Notes: generated from the sequence alone by a model not told the origin. 64,000 bases of DNA from Candidatus Binatia bacterium (GCA_951813575.1 OX638375.1:2681042-2745041), one strand, 5' to 3'. Numbered from the stretch's first letter, positions 25,330 through 35,209 are shown. Program-made: numbers and translations.

Positions 25330-26382
25330 TTATCGGGAATTCGTTTCGAGAAGCTTGTCGACAATGTGGTGAAGATCGAGCCGCCGGGCCAAACTGAGCG
25401 GTGACATGGTGCGGCTCTGGCCGCAGCGATTGTAATTCCTCAGTTCCGGATCCTTCTTGAGGAGCACATCGACAATATCGGAGTGCCTCCTGGCAATGGC
25501 CGCACAGATCGCTCCACCGGAAGGTCCCCGGGTGGAAGCGCCCTTGTTCAGCAGAAACACCACGCTCTCCGTCTGACCGAAAAGGGCCGCCGCCACCAGC
25601 ATCGGTCTTCTTATGAGGCGGCCGCGCGCAAAACGCGGGTGCTGGAAGGGAATAATGGTATCCGGATCGAAGTTCTTGGCCGCGACCCTGCGCAACCCCT
25701 TGATGTCGCCGGTCGTCACCAGCGTGGCGAGAGAGTCCGGCAAGGGGCCATGCGAAGCCGGGCCACGGGCCGCCCGTGGCGCTTCCACCTTCGGAACGCC
25801 GATGCCCCGGACGCCCACCTTGGAGAGAAGGGCTTCGAAGGTCCCGGCGTCGACCTGACCGGAAACCGGACAGTAAAGACCAACCAGACGAGTGCCGCCG
25901 AGACTGTCGGGATCGCTGATCGTACCGTCGTCGAAATAGAGACGAGAGAAACCGCATCGATGCTTGTCCGCCGTGAAAACCAGAAAATCGGCCGGCCCCA
26001 TCGCTGTCCCCGCGATGCCGGTTTCAATGGCCCGGAAAGGCTTGTCCTTGAACCACCCGAGACCCTTTGCATGCGCTTCGAGACTGTTTTGCCGGCTGGC
26101 GGAGAAGTAGCGGCCGGGAGCGGCGATAAACAGGTCGGCCCAAAAGACCGGAAGACGACGGGCGTCGGTTTCCCACCGAGCCCGATAGTGCTCATGCGAG
26201 TTGGCGCTATCGTCGAAGGGATGGAAACGATGGGACACTCGGTATTCTTCCAGTTCGCGTCCGGCAAACACGATCCTGTTTTCCGCCTCCGTTATTCCGC
26301 CCCACTGCTGCGCGAGGGCGTCCGTGGATGCAACCAGAACGAGTGTGAGGACCAGCACGACACAAGCGCTTCGAAAGTTCAC
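25330..26382 (-). CDS. Secreted ankyrin-repeat protein
   Basis: A 350-residue exported protein: signal peptide (SACVVLVLTLVLVASTDALAQ), an unassigned middle part (30-215), then about three ankyrin-type repeats (about 220-350) with the motifs PMLVAAALFGQTESVVFLLNKGA and AICAAIARRHSDIVDVLLKKD. The ankyrin part would bind another protein; no enzyme motif is visible. GTG 26382 with AGAGGA 9 nt upstream was chosen over the ORF's first start at 26412. It ends 41 nt before the S9 peptidase start on the same strand, so the two may be co-transcribed and act together in the envelope. Confidence 0.75.
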   Translation of the reverse strand: MNFRSACVVLVLTLVLVASTDALAQQWGGITEAENRIVFAGRELEEYRVSHRFHPFDDSANSHEHYRARWETDARRLPVFWADLFIAAPGRYFSASRQNSLEAHAKGLGWFKDKPFRAIETGIAGTAMGPADFLVFTADKHRCGFSRLYFDDGTISDPDSLGGTRLVGLYCPVSGQVDAGTFEALLSKVGVRGIGVPKVEAPRAARGPASHGPLPDSLATLVTTGDIKGLRRVAAKNFDPDTIIPFQHPRFARGRLIRRPMLVAAALFGQTESVVFLLNKGASTRGPSGGAICAAIARRHSDIVDVLLKKDPELRNYNRCGQSRTMSPLSLARRLDLHHIVDKLLETNSR

Positions 26383-26532
26383 GGCAGGAATCCTCTCGGG
26401 CAACACGGCCAACCACTAGAGTATACCACGTAAAGCCCATTGCCCAGCGACTATCGACGACCGAGGTAGATACTTTATCGATCGGCCTCAATTCCAACAC
26501 GAACAGGAGACAGCCCAAGGTGGCTTCACTTG

Positions 26533-26643
26533 ATGGATTGCCTTATCGCCGCCGTCGCCGTCCGTGCCGGGATGCCTTTACTCCACAAGGATGTCGACTT
26601 TGACGTCCTGGCCCGTCATACGGAACTGAGAATCGCGTCATGA
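26533..26643 (+). pseudogene. C-terminal remnant of a VapC-type PIN toxin
   Basis: In the 305-base space between the ankyrin and amidase genes, one frame reads MDCLIAAVAVRAGMPLLHKD followed by VDFDVLARHTELRIAS and TGA. This is the conserved end of VapC (D-x-L-IAA ... LLH-D-DF ... LARHT-L). The first three-quarters of the gene and any antitoxin are missing. The rest of the spacer (26383-26532 and 26644-26687) shows nothing recognisable. Confidence 0.6.
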
Positions 26644-26687
26644 ATCTTCGGCGACGGTAACTTGCCGCCGCTCCCGCTCAAGGATGG

Positions 26688-28211
26688 TCACCCGTCGCTC
26701 GGCGATCCCTCGCGCGTTCGCTCGAACGCATACGCCGCCCGATAAATGGTGATCTCGTCGAAATGCCGCCCCACCAGCATCATCCCCACCGGCCTCCCGT
26801 CGCCGGTTGCGCCGCACGGCAGCGAGATGGCCGGGTGGCCGGTGACGTTGAACGGCGCGGTGTTGGCCAGCATCTCGCCCGCTCGCCGGGAGCGCTCGGC
26901 GGCGCTGGCGTCGGGTCCGGGCAGGGGCGTCGCTGCCATGGGCGTCGTGGGCATGAGCAGCAGGTCGTAGTCGGAGAACACGTCGTCGTAGGCGCGCCGG
27001 ATGTTGCGGCGCAGGCGTTGGGCCTTGACGTAGTAGCGTCCGGGGTGGCGGCTGCGCACGAAGGAGCCGAACAGGATCAGCGCCGTCAGATGCTCGGGCA
27101 GTTCGCGCCAGCGCTCGTGCCAGGGGGCGAATCGCTCGGCCAGCCCCGACGAGCCGAGGCCTTCGGCGTCGGGCATGACGCCGCTTTCGCCCATGGAGTG
27201 GGCGAGGCCTTCGACGTAGATGGGCTGGGCGAGCGGCCAGGCCCGCCTGTGAATGGGGATGGAGACCTCCGCGACATCGATACCCAGGGTGGCCAGAGTG
27301 TCGGCGCCGGCGCGGACCCGTTCGTCGACCTCGGTTTCGGCGTTGTGCTGGCCGAAGCCTTCCTTGATCACGGCCGCCCGCAAGCGTTTGGCGCCGGCCC
27401 GGCGCGCCGCGGTGTATTTCACCGGGTGCCAGGCGCTTGGTTGGCGCGGGTCCATGCCGTCGCGGCCGGCCAGCACTTCCAGCAGCAGGGCGTTGTTGTG
27501 CACGTCGCGCGTCATGGGGCCGCAGTGGTCCACGGCCGGGTCCATGCCGAGGATGCCGGTGTACGGGACGAGTCCGTGGGTGGGCTTCATCCCCACGATG
27601 CCGCACCAGGCCGCGGGCACCCGGATGGAACCGGCCTGGTCGCAGCCCAGGGCCAGGCCCGCGTCGCCCACGGCCACGGCCACGGCGCTCCCGGACGACG
27701 AGCCGCCTGCCGAGTAGCCTTCCTTGTGCGGGTTGATGACCGGCCCATTGGCGCCGGTGTGGCTCCCGCCCGATAGCGAGAGGTACTCGCAATTGGTCTT
27801 GCCGATGATCTCGGCGCCCGCGTGGAGGGCCCGGGTGATGACGGTGGCGTCGACGTCGGGCACGTGGCCCTCCAGGAACGAGGCCCCGTTCATCATCGGC
27901 AGACCGGCCACGGAGATGGGGTCCTTCACCGCCAGGGTCTTGCCCGCGAGCCGGCCGCGGTACTCTTCCCGGATGGACGTCTTCACGAACCAGGCGTTGT
28001 AGCGGTTCTCGGCCGGCCTCGGCCGGCGTCCGGGCGAGCGCCGTCGCCCAAGGTCCGGCGCCGGTTCCGGCGCCTCATCCACCAGCGTATAGGCGCGGGC
28101 GAAACCCTCCATGCGCTCCAGATACCCTGCCAGTTCATCGTCGGACGGATGGATGCCGAGGTCGTCCGCGACGGCCCGCACCTGCTCGAGCGTCGGCTTT
28201 GAGAAGGGCAT
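26688..28211 (-). CDS. Amidase-signature family hydrolase
   Basis: A 507-residue amidase. The Ser-cisSer-Lys triad region is visible: LAVKDPISVAG (catalytic Lys), GYSAGGSSSGSAVAVA with the cis-Ser, and DQAGSIRVPAAWCGIVGMKPT with the nucleophile Ser about residues 150-195. Enzymes of this family cleave amides, from indoleacetamide to aryl-acylamides and Glu-tRNA; the gatA role is unlikely because no gatB/gatC is near. Start at 28211 is 12 nt after the pgi stop, so it is in the same transcript. Substrate unknown. Confidence 0.92.
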   Translation of the reverse strand: MPFSKPTLEQVRAVADDLGIHPSDDELAGYLERMEGFARAYTLVDEAPEPAPDLGRRRSPGRRPRPAENRYNAWFVKTSIREEYRGRLAGKTLAVKDPISVAGLPMMNGASFLEGHVPDVDATVITRALHAGAEIIGKTNCEYLSLSGGSHTGANGPVINPHKEGYSAGGSSSGSAVAVAVGDAGLALGCDQAGSIRVPAAWCGIVGMKPTHGLVPYTGILGMDPAVDHCGPMTRDVHNNALLLEVLAGRDGMDPRQPSAWHPVKYTAARRAGAKRLRAAVIKEGFGQHNAETEVDERVRAGADTLATLGIDVAEVSIPIHRRAWPLAQPIYVEGLAHSMGESGVMPDAEGLGSSGLAERFAPWHERWRELPEHLTALILFGSFVRSRHPGRYYVKAQRLRRNIRRAYDDVFSDYDLLLMPTTPMAATPLPGPDASAAERSRRAGEMLANTAPFNVTGHPAISLPCGATGDGRPVGMMLVGRHFDEITIYRAAYAFERTREGSPSDG

Positions 28212-28223
28212 GGAGTTTTGGCG

Positions 28224-29852
28224 CTAGCCGCGCAGCCTGCGGTAGCGCCGGATCAGCGCGTTGGTGGAGCTGTCGTGGTCCAGCTCCGGCGCATCCCGGC
28301 TTTCAAGCTCCGGAACGATGCGCTGGGCCAGGGCCTTGCCGAGTTCCACGCCCCACTGGTCGAAGGAGTTGATGCCCCAGATGGAGCCCTGGACGAACAC
28401 CTTGTGCTCGTAGAGGCCGATGATCTTGCCCAGGGTTTCCGGGGTCAGCCGCTCCGCCAGGATGGTGTTGGTGGGACGGTTGCCCTCGAAGGTCCGGTGC
28501 GGCACCTGGAAGTCCGGCATCCCTTCGGCGGCTGCTTCCACGCCGGTCTTGCCGAAGGCCAGCGCCTCGGTCTGCGCGAACAGGTTGGCCATCAGGAGGT
28601 CGTGGTGGTTCCCCAGGGGATTCAGGGTCCGGCAGAAGCCGATGAAGTCGCACGGGATGAGCTTCGTGCCCTGATGGATCAACTGGTAGTAGGCGTGCTG
28701 GCCGTTGGTGCCCGGCTGTCCCCAGATGATGGGGCCGGTCTGGTAGTCCACGGCCTCGCCGTCCAGGGTCACGTGCTTGCCGTTGCTCTCCATGTCGAGT
28801 TGCTGGCAGTAGGCGCTCAGGCGCCACAGGTACTGGTCGTAGGGCAGGATGGAATGGGTCTCGGCGCCGAAGAAGTTGTTGTACCAGATGCCCAGGAGGC
28901 CCAGCAGCACCGGCAGGTTCTGCTCGAAGGGAGCGGCGCGGAAGTGCTCGTCCATGGCGTGGAGTCCGCCGAGCATGGCCCGGAAGTTGTCCGGGCCCAC
29001 CGCGAGCATAAGCGACAGGCCGATGGCCGAGTCGTAGGAGTAGCGGCCGCCGACCCAGTCCCAGAAGCCGAACATGTTGTCGGTGTCGATGCCGAAGCGC
29101 CGCACCTCGTCGTGGTTGGTGGACACCGCCACGAAGTGGCTGGCCACGGCCGCTTCGTCCTCGAGCGCGGCGAGGCACCATTCCCGCGCGGTGTGGGCGT
29201 TCTGGAGGGTCTCCAGGGTCGTGAAGGTCTTGGAGCTTACGATGAACAGGGTCGCCGCCGGGTCCAGACCCTGGGTGGTCTCGGCGAAGTCGGTGCCGTC
29301 CACGTTGGAGACGAACCCCAGGCTGAGGGCCCGGTCGCTGTAGTGCCGGAGCGCCTCGTAGGCCATCACCGGCCCCAGGTCCGAGCCGCCGATGCCGATG
29401 TTGACCACGTTCCGGATGCGCTTCCCGGTGTACCCTTTCCACTCGCCCGAGCGGACCCGGTCGGCGAACGACGACATGCGGTCGAGCACGCCGTGCACCT
29501 CGGGCACCACGTCCTCGCCGTCCACCAGGATTTTCCGGCCACGGGGCGCCCGCAGCGCCACGTGCAGCACCGGCCGTCCCTCGGTGACATTGATCCGCTC
29601 GCCGCCGAACATGGCGTCGATGCGTTCCTTCACGCCGGTGGCCCGCGCCAGCTCCAGCAAGAGCCCCAGGGTCTCGTCGGTGATGCGGTTCTTCGAGTAG
29701 TCGAGATAGAGCCCCGCGCCCTCGACGGCGAACCGCTCGCCGCGGCCCGCGTCCTCGGCGAAGAGCGCCCGCAGGTGCACGTCCTTGATCTTGCGGTAGT
29801 GCTCGGCGAGATCCTGCCATGCAGGCAGCTTGGTCAGGCGATGGGTAGCGAT
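28224..29852 (-). CDS. pgi: Glucose-6-phosphate isomerase
   Basis: The family motifs are complete: [18 protein letters not shown] (about 148-166), [12 protein letters not shown], and [38 protein letters not shown] is the PROSITE C-terminal signature. It interconverts glucose-6-P and fructose-6-P. Similarity extends upstream of the first ATG/GTG/TTG start (GTG 29780): [22 protein letters not shown] is the normal N-terminal region. In that upstream region the only codon well spaced from a strong GGAGGA is ATC at 29852 (542 residues), with an ACG two codons earlier. So the start appears to be non-AUG, or the original ATG has been lost. Between a carboxyltransferase and an amidase on the same strand. 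Confidence 0.92.
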   Translation of the reverse strand: MATHRLTKLPAWQDLAEHYRKIKDVHLRALFAEDAGRGERFAVEGAGLYLDYSKNRITDETLGLLLELARATGVKERIDAMFGGERINVTEGRPVLHVALRAPRGRKILVDGEDVVPEVHGVLDRMSSFADRVRSGEWKGYTGKRIRNVVNIGIGGSDLGPVMAYEALRHYSDRALSLGFVSNVDGTDFAETTQGLDPAATLFIVSSKTFTTLETLQNAHTAREWCLAALEDEAAVASHFVAVSTNHDEVRRFGIDTDNMFGFWDWVGGRYSYDSAIGLSLMLAVGPDNFRAMLGGLHAMDEHFRAAPFEQNLPVLLGLLGIWYNNFFGAETHSILPYDQYLWRLSAYCQQLDMESNGKHVTLDGEAVDYQTGPIIWGQPGTNGQHAYYQLIHQGTKLIPCDFIGFCRTLNPLGNHHDLLMANLFAQTEALAFGKTGVEAAAEGMPDFQVPHRTFEGNRPTNTILAERLTPETLGKIIGLYEHKVFVQGSIWGINSFDQWGVELGKALAQRIVPELESRDAPELDHDSSTNALIRRYRRLRG

Positions 29853-29866
29853 GGCCGTTCCTCCTC

Positions 29867-31327
29867 TTATTCTCCGCGATTCAGCGTCACCGAGACGTCG
29901 CCTTTGGTCACCCGCACGTGTGCCAGGTCGGTTTTCCTGGCCAGTTGCTCCACCAGCGCCACCATCGGCGGGGTGGTGCTCACGTAGGCCTGGGGCGGCG
30001 CGGCCGCGCGCATCTGGGCGATCTCGTCCTCGCTCAGCAGCCAGCGCAGCAGCAGCTCTTCGTCCGAGACCCCGTCGCCGCCGAGCCGGGCGCGCATCTC
30101 CGAGAGGGGCGTCTCCTCCGGCTCCCGCGCCGCGATCTCCCGGGCCCGGGGCCGGTCGAGGATCTTGTCCTTGACGTTGGGGTCCATGAGGCGGGCGCCT
30201 TCCTCGCCGGCGCGTCCCAGGGCGTATCGGATCACTTGGTCGGTGACCTCCTTGTAGCGGTCGCCCACGATGACGTTGAGCGCCGCCTGGCTGCCCACGA
30301 ACTGGGACAGCGGCGTCACCATGATGGGATAGCCGAACTCGGCGCGCACCTGGATGGATTCCTCCAGGGCCTGCGGGAAACGGTCTCCGAGCCGCACCTT
30401 GTCGAGCTGGTGCTGCAGGTTGGACAGCATGCCGCCGGGGACCTGGTGCTGGTACTGGGAGTAGTCGTACTCCACCGGCTTGCCGATGGGGAAGCCCTCG
30501 CGCCTGGCGATGGTCATGAAGTGCTCGGAGACGGGCTCCAGCACGGACTCGTCCACGAGCGGGTTGTAGCCCAGCGCCCGGGCGTTGCGGGCGACGTTGA
30601 AGACGTTGGGGTTGGAGGAGCTGTCCGCCAGCGGCGGCACGGCGGTGTTGACGCTACGGATCCCCAGGTCCATGGCCTCCAGGCAGCACAGCGGCCCCAG
30701 GCCGGTGGTGCAGTGGGTGTGGAGCTCGATGGGGATGCCGTTGCAGTTCTCGTACATCACCGGCACCAGCGTGCGCATGCGCTCGGGCGTGAGCAGGCCG
30801 CCGGGGTCCTTGAGGCAGATGAGCGGCACGTCCAGCGAGGCCGCCTCGCGGGTCTTTTGGGCGAAGTACTCGTCGTTGTGCTTGGGCGACACCGAGTAGA
30901 TCATGTTGATGATGGGCTTGATGCCCACCTCCCGCGACACCTTCACCTTGCGCGTCCAGCCCGCCAGGTCGTTCCATTCCTCGGAGATGCGCGCCTCCCG
31001 GATGCCGTTGGCGGCCATGCGCTCCATGAACAGCCGGTACATGCACAGGGGGTTGAACTCGAAGGTGTTGACCCGGCCGGCGATGACCCGGAGCGGCGTC
31101 TCGGTGATGCGCTGCGCCACCAGCCGCACCCGCTCCCACGGATCCTCCTTGAGCTCCCGCACGCACTTCTTGAGGTGCGACCCGGAAATCAGCTCCATGG
31201 CCTCGAACCCCGCCCGGTCCATCTGCTCGGCCACCGACAGCATCATGCCCGTGGTCATGTTCTCCGCCCACAGGCTCTGGTGCCCGTCGCGCAGGGTGGT
31301 GTCGACGAAGGTGATGTCCTTGCTCAT
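29867..31327 (-). CDS. Carboxyltransferase-type pyruvate carboxylase subunit B / OadA-like
   Basis: A 486-residue HMGL-like TIM barrel protein: [15 protein letters not shown] at the start (DTTLRD Asp and metal site), [13 protein letters not shown], and the metal-binding [11 protein letters not shown] (His-x-His) near 205. The carboxylase-associated conserved domain follows (about 310-460). No biotin attachment motif (MKM) is present; the protein ends after [17 protein letters not shown], which resembles the segment preceding a biotin carrier domain. Biotin carrier and carboxylase partners must be encoded elsewhere. Start 31327 has GGAGG 5 nt upstream. Stops 14 nt before the pgi start. It may be pyruvate or another 2-oxo acid specific. 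Confidence 0.88.
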   Translation of the reverse strand: MSKDITFVDTTLRDGHQSLWAENMTTGMMLSVAEQMDRAGFEAMELISGSHLKKCVRELKEDPWERVRLVAQRITETPLRVIAGRVNTFEFNPLCMYRLFMERMAANGIREARISEEWNDLAGWTRKVKVSREVGIKPIINMIYSVSPKHNDEYFAQKTREAASLDVPLICLKDPGGLLTPERMRTLVPVMYENCNGIPIELHTHCTTGLGPLCCLEAMDLGIRSVNTAVPPLADSSSNPNVFNVARNARALGYNPLVDESVLEPVSEHFMTIARREGFPIGKPVEYDYSQYQHQVPGGMLSNLQHQLDKVRLGDRFPQALEESIQVRAEFGYPIMVTPLSQFVGSQAALNVIVGDRYKEVTDQVIRYALGRAGEEGARLMDPNVKDKILDRPRAREIAAREPEETPLSEMRARLGGDGVSDEELLLRWLLSEDEIAQMRAAAPPQAYVSTTPPMVALVEQLARKTDLAHVRVTKGDVSVTLNRGE

Positions 31328-31382
31328 GGGGTCCTCCAACCCTGCACCTGAACTTATTGCGCGGGCGCGCAAATCTCAACCG

Positions 31383-32498
31383 TCAGTCGAGGCCGTAGAA
31401 CGTCCGCGGATTGTCGCAAAGGATCTTCTCCACCACCTGCGGGGGGACGTTCTCCTTGCGGCGCATCACCGCCACCATGCCGTCCTCCCGGGACTGGTCC
31501 TGGTGGCCGTAGTCGGATCCCATGACGATGTGGTCCTCGCCGATGTGGGTGAGCAGGTAGGGCAGGTCCTCGTCCGCCTCGGCGGCGACGTAGAGACGGT
31601 AGTCCCGGAACAGGTTGGGTCCCCAGTCGAGGTTCGCGTCGGCGTCGCCGCCGGCGTTGAGCCGGGCGCCGCTGGCGCGCTGCAGGTGATGCAGTACGTA
31701 GGGCACCCAGGAGGCCGAGGCCTCGATGAAGCCGAAACGCAGGTCCGGGAAACGCTCCGGGATCTTGTGGGCCACGAGGTCCCGGAAGGCGAACAGCGGC
31801 AGCGAGCGCACGTGGGGAAGGTTGTGGCTGAAGTTCCGGTCGAACACCCTCGTGATCTCCGGAGCGCCCGCGCCGGTATGGATGCAGATGGCCATGCCGA
31901 GCCGGTTGGCCGCCTCGTACACGGGGAAGAAATACGATTCCGCCAGCGAGCGGTCGCCCTCGACCCCGCGGAAGAACACCCCCACCGCGCCGTGGTCCCG
32001 GGCCGTCTCGATCTCCAGCACGGAGGCGTCCATGTCCCGCAACGGCGGAACCACCACCCAGCGCAGCCGGTCCCCGGCGGTCTTCCATGCCTCGGCGAGA
32101 TAGCGGTTGTAGGCCTGGCAGATGGCCACCTCCAGGGTCACGTCTACCTCCAGATAGCCTAGCAGCAGGGTAGGGTACACCACTTCCGCGTCCACCCCGC
32201 GCTTGTCCATGTCCCGCACCCGCGCTACCGGGTCGGTGACGTACCGCACCGAGGCGGCGATGTCGGTCCGGGCGTTCTCCCGGTCCGAGCCGCCCACCGC
32301 CACCAGCGCGCTGCCCTTGCCGAAACGCTTGGGCACCGCCGTGCCGTCGATGAGCCAGACCTGGTTGTTCTCTCCGTAGACGCTGTCTTCCGTGGTCGAC
32401 GCCAGCACCGGCCGCCGCTGGTACAGTTCCGGATCGAACAGCTCCCACATCTCCGGATGTTCGATAATGTGCGTGTCCGCATCGACGACGCCTGGCAT
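31383..32498 (-). CDS. Amidohydrolase family 2 protein
   Basis: A 371-residue TIM-barrel metal hydrolase: VVDADTHIIEHPEMW (the early D-x-H) at about 3-18, then ICIHTGAG with a metal-binding His and MGSDYGHQD near the end with the catalytic Asp. The C-terminal NPRTFYGLD matches the amidohydrolase-2 group, which includes decarboxylases (AmnN, gamma-resorcylate and similar). AAGGAGG lies 5 nt before ATG 32498. It is one of three related genes within 5 kb. The substrate is probably an aromatic or cyclic acid; this is inference. Confidence 0.88.
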   Translation of the reverse strand: MPGVVDADTHIIEHPEMWELFDPELYQRRPVLASTTEDSVYGENNQVWLIDGTAVPKRFGKGSALVAVGGSDRENARTDIAASVRYVTDPVARVRDMDKRGVDAEVVYPTLLLGYLEVDVTLEVAICQAYNRYLAEAWKTAGDRLRWVVVPPLRDMDASVLEIETARDHGAVGVFFRGVEGDRSLAESYFFPVYEAANRLGMAICIHTGAGAPEITRVFDRNFSHNLPHVRSLPLFAFRDLVAHKIPERFPDLRFGFIEASASWVPYVLHHLQRASGARLNAGGDADANLDWGPNLFRDYRLYVAAEADEDLPYLLTHIGEDHIVMGSDYGHQDQSREDGMVAVMRRKENVPPQVVEKILCDNPRTFYGLD

Positions 32499-32645
32499 GG
32501 CTTCCTCCTTCCGGCGGGAGTGTCTTTCCGACAAGATTTGGGTGCGAGTCAACGAGGGACGGAGAAACGGCCGACCCTTGGCGAAAGCCGCGAGAGTTGC
32601 TCTCGTCCTCAAGGTTTGTTAGTTCTCGAGGCAACTAGGTACCGT

Positions 32646-33056
32646 ATGCAGACTGACTCTCCGGCACAAAGTGGTCGCGACTCGAACGCTACGTCAGGTC
32701 ATGTATGGTTCCACTACGTATTCCGCTCGGTAGAGACCCTCTCCGACAAGTTTGGGTGGCCAGCAGTCTTCCTCATACTGGGCTATGTGTTTGTCTTCAA
32801 ATTCGCTTCTTTGGAGCAAAAGCAGACGTTGATCGACATGTACCTGCTCGGTAAGGGTATCGACCAATGGTATCCTATTGGAGTAGTTGTCGCCTTCGCC
32901 ACCCTATTGTTGCTCGCACAGGATTTCTGGTGGCGACGGAAGGATCGGATCAAACAACGGGAAATCGACCGCCTTTCGCAATGGAAGTCAGACTTTCAAG
33001 AACATCATATCGGCACCAAGTTACACCATACGCAGGACTTTAGGGAGGGGGGATAA
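32646..33056 (+). CDS. Two-helix membrane protein of unknown function
   Basis: A 136-residue protein. A polar N-terminus (1-35) precedes two hydrophobic spans (WPAVFLILGYVFVFKFA about 43-59; YPIGVVVAFATLLLLAQDFWW about 79-99), then a basic, coiled-coil-like tail (RRKDRIKQREIDRLSQWK). No family is recognised. Its GC content is clearly lower than the neighbouring amidohydrolases. It ends 4 nt before the next membrane gene, so the two form a unit. No clear strong ribosome site is seen before ATG 32646. Confidence 0.65.
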   Translation: MQTDSPAQSGRDSNATSGHVWFHYVFRSVETLSDKFGWPAVFLILGYVFVFKFASLEQKQTLIDMYLLGKGIDQWYPIGVVVAFATLLLLAQDFWWRRKDRIKQREIDRLSQWKSDFQEHHIGTKLHHTQDFREGG

Positions 33057-33060
33057 CGTC

Positions 33061-33591
33061 ATGTTATTTTTCTGGATATTCGTCCTGGTGGGGATGATGG
33101 TGGTGTATAGGCTGGGTAAGCTGTCGCGCCAAACTGTGCTTGAAGACTACCAACTGCGTCTCTATGCAATTCGCGACGAGTTGCGGGAGGCCGCACTCGA
33201 TAAACGCGTCGACCCCCGAAGCTGGTTGTTCGCGTACGTTGACAGTTCCATCTCGAAAACCATCAGCGCGCTACACATCCTCACGGTTTGGCGTCTTATC
33301 GGGGTGGCCCTGACTCCCGCACTCACAGCACAATTCGCGCGCGAACTCGAGAAGGTTCGGGCCGAGCTTCAGAAACCCGAGAATGCGGTCTTGCACGACA
33401 TCCACCTCAAATGGGTGGCAACTACAATCGCGTACGTGGGGGCACGGCACTTCCTATTGTGGGCTGTTGTACTAGGGGTCGCTCAGCTCATGGGCAGCTT
33501 GAACCGCCTCGTGCAGGAATTCCAAGAAAATGTGAGCGATTACTTTGTCGGGTCCGGTGAAACCTCGACCCTCCGGGACCACGCACCGTAG
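33061..33591 (+). CDS. Membrane protein of unknown function, second gene of pair
   Basis: A 176-residue protein with an N-terminal hydrophobic helix (FFWIFVLVGMMVVYRLG, about 3-19), a long charged region (20-120, likely helical) and a second strong hydrophobic stretch (WVATTIAYVGARHFLLWAVVLGVAQLMG, about 122-149). GGGAGGGGGGA lies about 7 nt before ATG 33061. It belongs to the same low-GC island as the preceding gene and probably forms a complex with it in the inner membrane. No family motif was recognised. Confidence 0.65.
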   Translation: MLFFWIFVLVGMMVVYRLGKLSRQTVLEDYQLRLYAIRDELREAALDKRVDPRSWLFAYVDSSISKTISALHILTVWRLIGVALTPALTAQFARELEKVRAELQKPENAVLHDIHLKWVATTIAYVGARHFLLWAVVLGVAQLMGSLNRLVQEFQENVSDYFVGSGETSTLRDHAP

Positions 33592-33771
33592 TACGCCACG
33601 GCTCGTGCGCGCCCGCCAGGCAAAAGGTCGTTGCCACCTCGACCCAGCCGCCGCACCATTGAGTAGTGGCTTGAGCTACAGTTTTCATGATTTTGATGAT
33701 CAAGCGGCTACAGTTCCTTTTCGATCAACCAAGACTCCCGAGAGATCCAAAGGTGTGCGCGTAGCCAGAGA

Positions 33772-34041
33772 ATGACCGTGACAGAATGGGTTCGTCAGGT
33801 CCTGGGAAAGGCGCGCGAAGACTCTCGTGGGAGCATCGACGCCAAACTTCGGACCATCGCCGATGCGTCTCGGCACGAGTTCCCGACCGCAGACGTCGAG
33901 CTGTTGCTACAGGAGATTGAATCGGGACGACGCATCAACTACCTAGGCGTCGATGGCTTACGCTTCCATACCTCACTCGTTTGGTCCGGGCACTATCCTA
34001 CGTCGTATGACTGGCCCCCGCGTCGCGCCCGGATCACGTGA
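33772..34041 (+). CDS. Small hypothetical protein
   Basis: An 89-residue frame with an N-terminal amphipathic part (TEWVRQVLGKAREDSRG) and TADVELLLQEIESGRRINYLG, a mixed alpha/beta composition consistent with a real small protein. It has only a weak AGAG before the ATG. It lies between the membrane pair and an amidohydrolase, still in the low-GC part. The C-terminus may be a read-through into non-coding sequence. No function can be given. Confidence 0.45.
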   Translation: MTVTEWVRQVLGKAREDSRGSIDAKLRTIADASRHEFPTADVELLLQEIESGRRINYLGVDGLRFHTSLVWSGHYPTSYDWPPRRARIT

Positions 34042-34132
34042 AGCTACCCGAGGTAATCCGGTTGACGCCTCCGCTTCAACCCGGATAATCTCGGACCGTA
34101 TCCACAGCTATCCACGGAAGGAGACCGATCCA

Positions 34133-35209
34133 ATGGGATGGGTAGACGCTGACGCGCATGTGGTCGAGAGTCCGCGTACGTGGGACTATCTCACGCCCTC
34201 GGAGCAGAAGTACCGGCCGGCCCTGTTCGACCCGAATGACGGGACGCAGCGGCAGAACTGGGTCATCGACGGGAAGATCCGGGGGCTGTTCCGGTTCGCC
34301 TTCACCGAGGAGGCCTTGGTCGAGCGGTCTCAGAAGGTCGGCAGGCAGATGACGACCTCCATGGAGACCCGCGACGTGGCCAACGTGGGGGCGCGGCTGG
34401 CCCACATGGACGAGCTGGGCATCGACGTGCAGATCCTCTACACCAGCATCTTCCTGGACCAGTGCACCGAGCGTCCGGAAGTGGACGTGGCCCTTTGCGG
34501 CGCCTACAACCGCTGGCTCGCGGACATCTGGAAGGAAGGCAAGGGGCGGCTCCGCTGGATGTGCGTGCTGCCGTTTCTCAGCATGCCGGACGCCATGGAC
34601 CAGTTGCGCTTCGCCAAGGAAAACGGCGCCTGCGGCATCTTCATGCGGCCGATGGAGGGTCCCCGCACGGTGGATGACCCGTACTTCTTCCCGATCTACG
34701 AGGAGGCTTCGAAGCTGGACCTGTGCATCGGGCTGCACCAGTCCAACGGCAATGCCAACCTGGTGGACATGATGGGCAACCCCGACGGGAGCCGGGAATT
34801 CTTCAACCAGTACCGCATCTTCAACGTAGGCGCCTTCTTCCGGCTGGTGAGCTCTGGCGTGCCCAGGACCTTCCCCAAGCTTCGGTTCGGCTTCATCGAG
34901 ACCGCTGCTTCGTGGATACCCTGGGTGGTCTACGAGTTGCGGCGGCGCATCGACACGGTGGAGGACAAGCTGCCGGAGGACCTGCTGAAGGAGTACCATC
35001 TGTACGTGACCTGCCAGATCGGCGATGATGTGCCCTACTTGGTGCAGCAGGCCGGCGAGGGTACCTTGATGATCGGCACCGACTACGGCCACGCCGATTC
35101 CTCCACGGAGCTGGAGGCGCTCACCTCGCTCAGGGAGGGCGGCGGCATCAGCGAGGAGATGCACACCAGGATCGTGGACGACAACCCGCGGCAGTTCTAC
35201 GGGCTGTAG
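34133..35209 (+). CDS. Amidohydrolase family 2 protein
   Basis: A 358-residue amidohydrolase-2 protein: WVDADAHVVESPRTWDYL (D-x-H) at 3-20, CIGLHQSNGNAN with His near 200, and MIGTDYGHADSSTE near 315 with the catalytic Asp, ending NPRQFYGL. Similar in layout to the gene at 31383, which it probably duplicates in ancestry. AAGGAGA lies 8 nt before ATG 34133. It is followed closely by a third such gene and probably shares its transcript. Substrate unknown; many relatives act on aromatic acids. Confidence 0.88.
   Translation: MGWVDADAHVVESPRTWDYLTPSEQKYRPALFDPNDGTQRQNWVIDGKIRGLFRFAFTEEALVERSQKVGRQMTTSMETRDVANVGARLAHMDELGIDVQILYTSIFLDQCTERPEVDVALCGAYNRWLADIWKEGKGRLRWMCVLPFLSMPDAMDQLRFAKENGACGIFMRPMEGPRTVDDPYFFPIYEEASKLDLCIGLHQSNGNANLVDMMGNPDGSREFFNQYRIFNVGAFFRLVSSGVPRTFPKLRFGFIETAASWIPWVVYELRRRIDTVEDKLPEDLLKEYHLYVTCQIGDDVPYLVQQAGEGTLMIGTDYGHADSSTELEALTSLREGGGISEEMHTRIVDDNPRQFYGL

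Noticed and set aside
26688..28211. gatA (Glu-tRNA amidotransferase subunit A)
   Set aside because: It has the amidase signature but lies with pgi and a carboxyltransferase and has no gatB/gatC neighbours.
33545..33775. 76-codon + strand frame ending in ATGA with the next small gene
   Set aside because: The overlap is attractive but the residues are Ser/Arg/Pro-rich, without structure-like pattern, and it starts inside the preceding gene.
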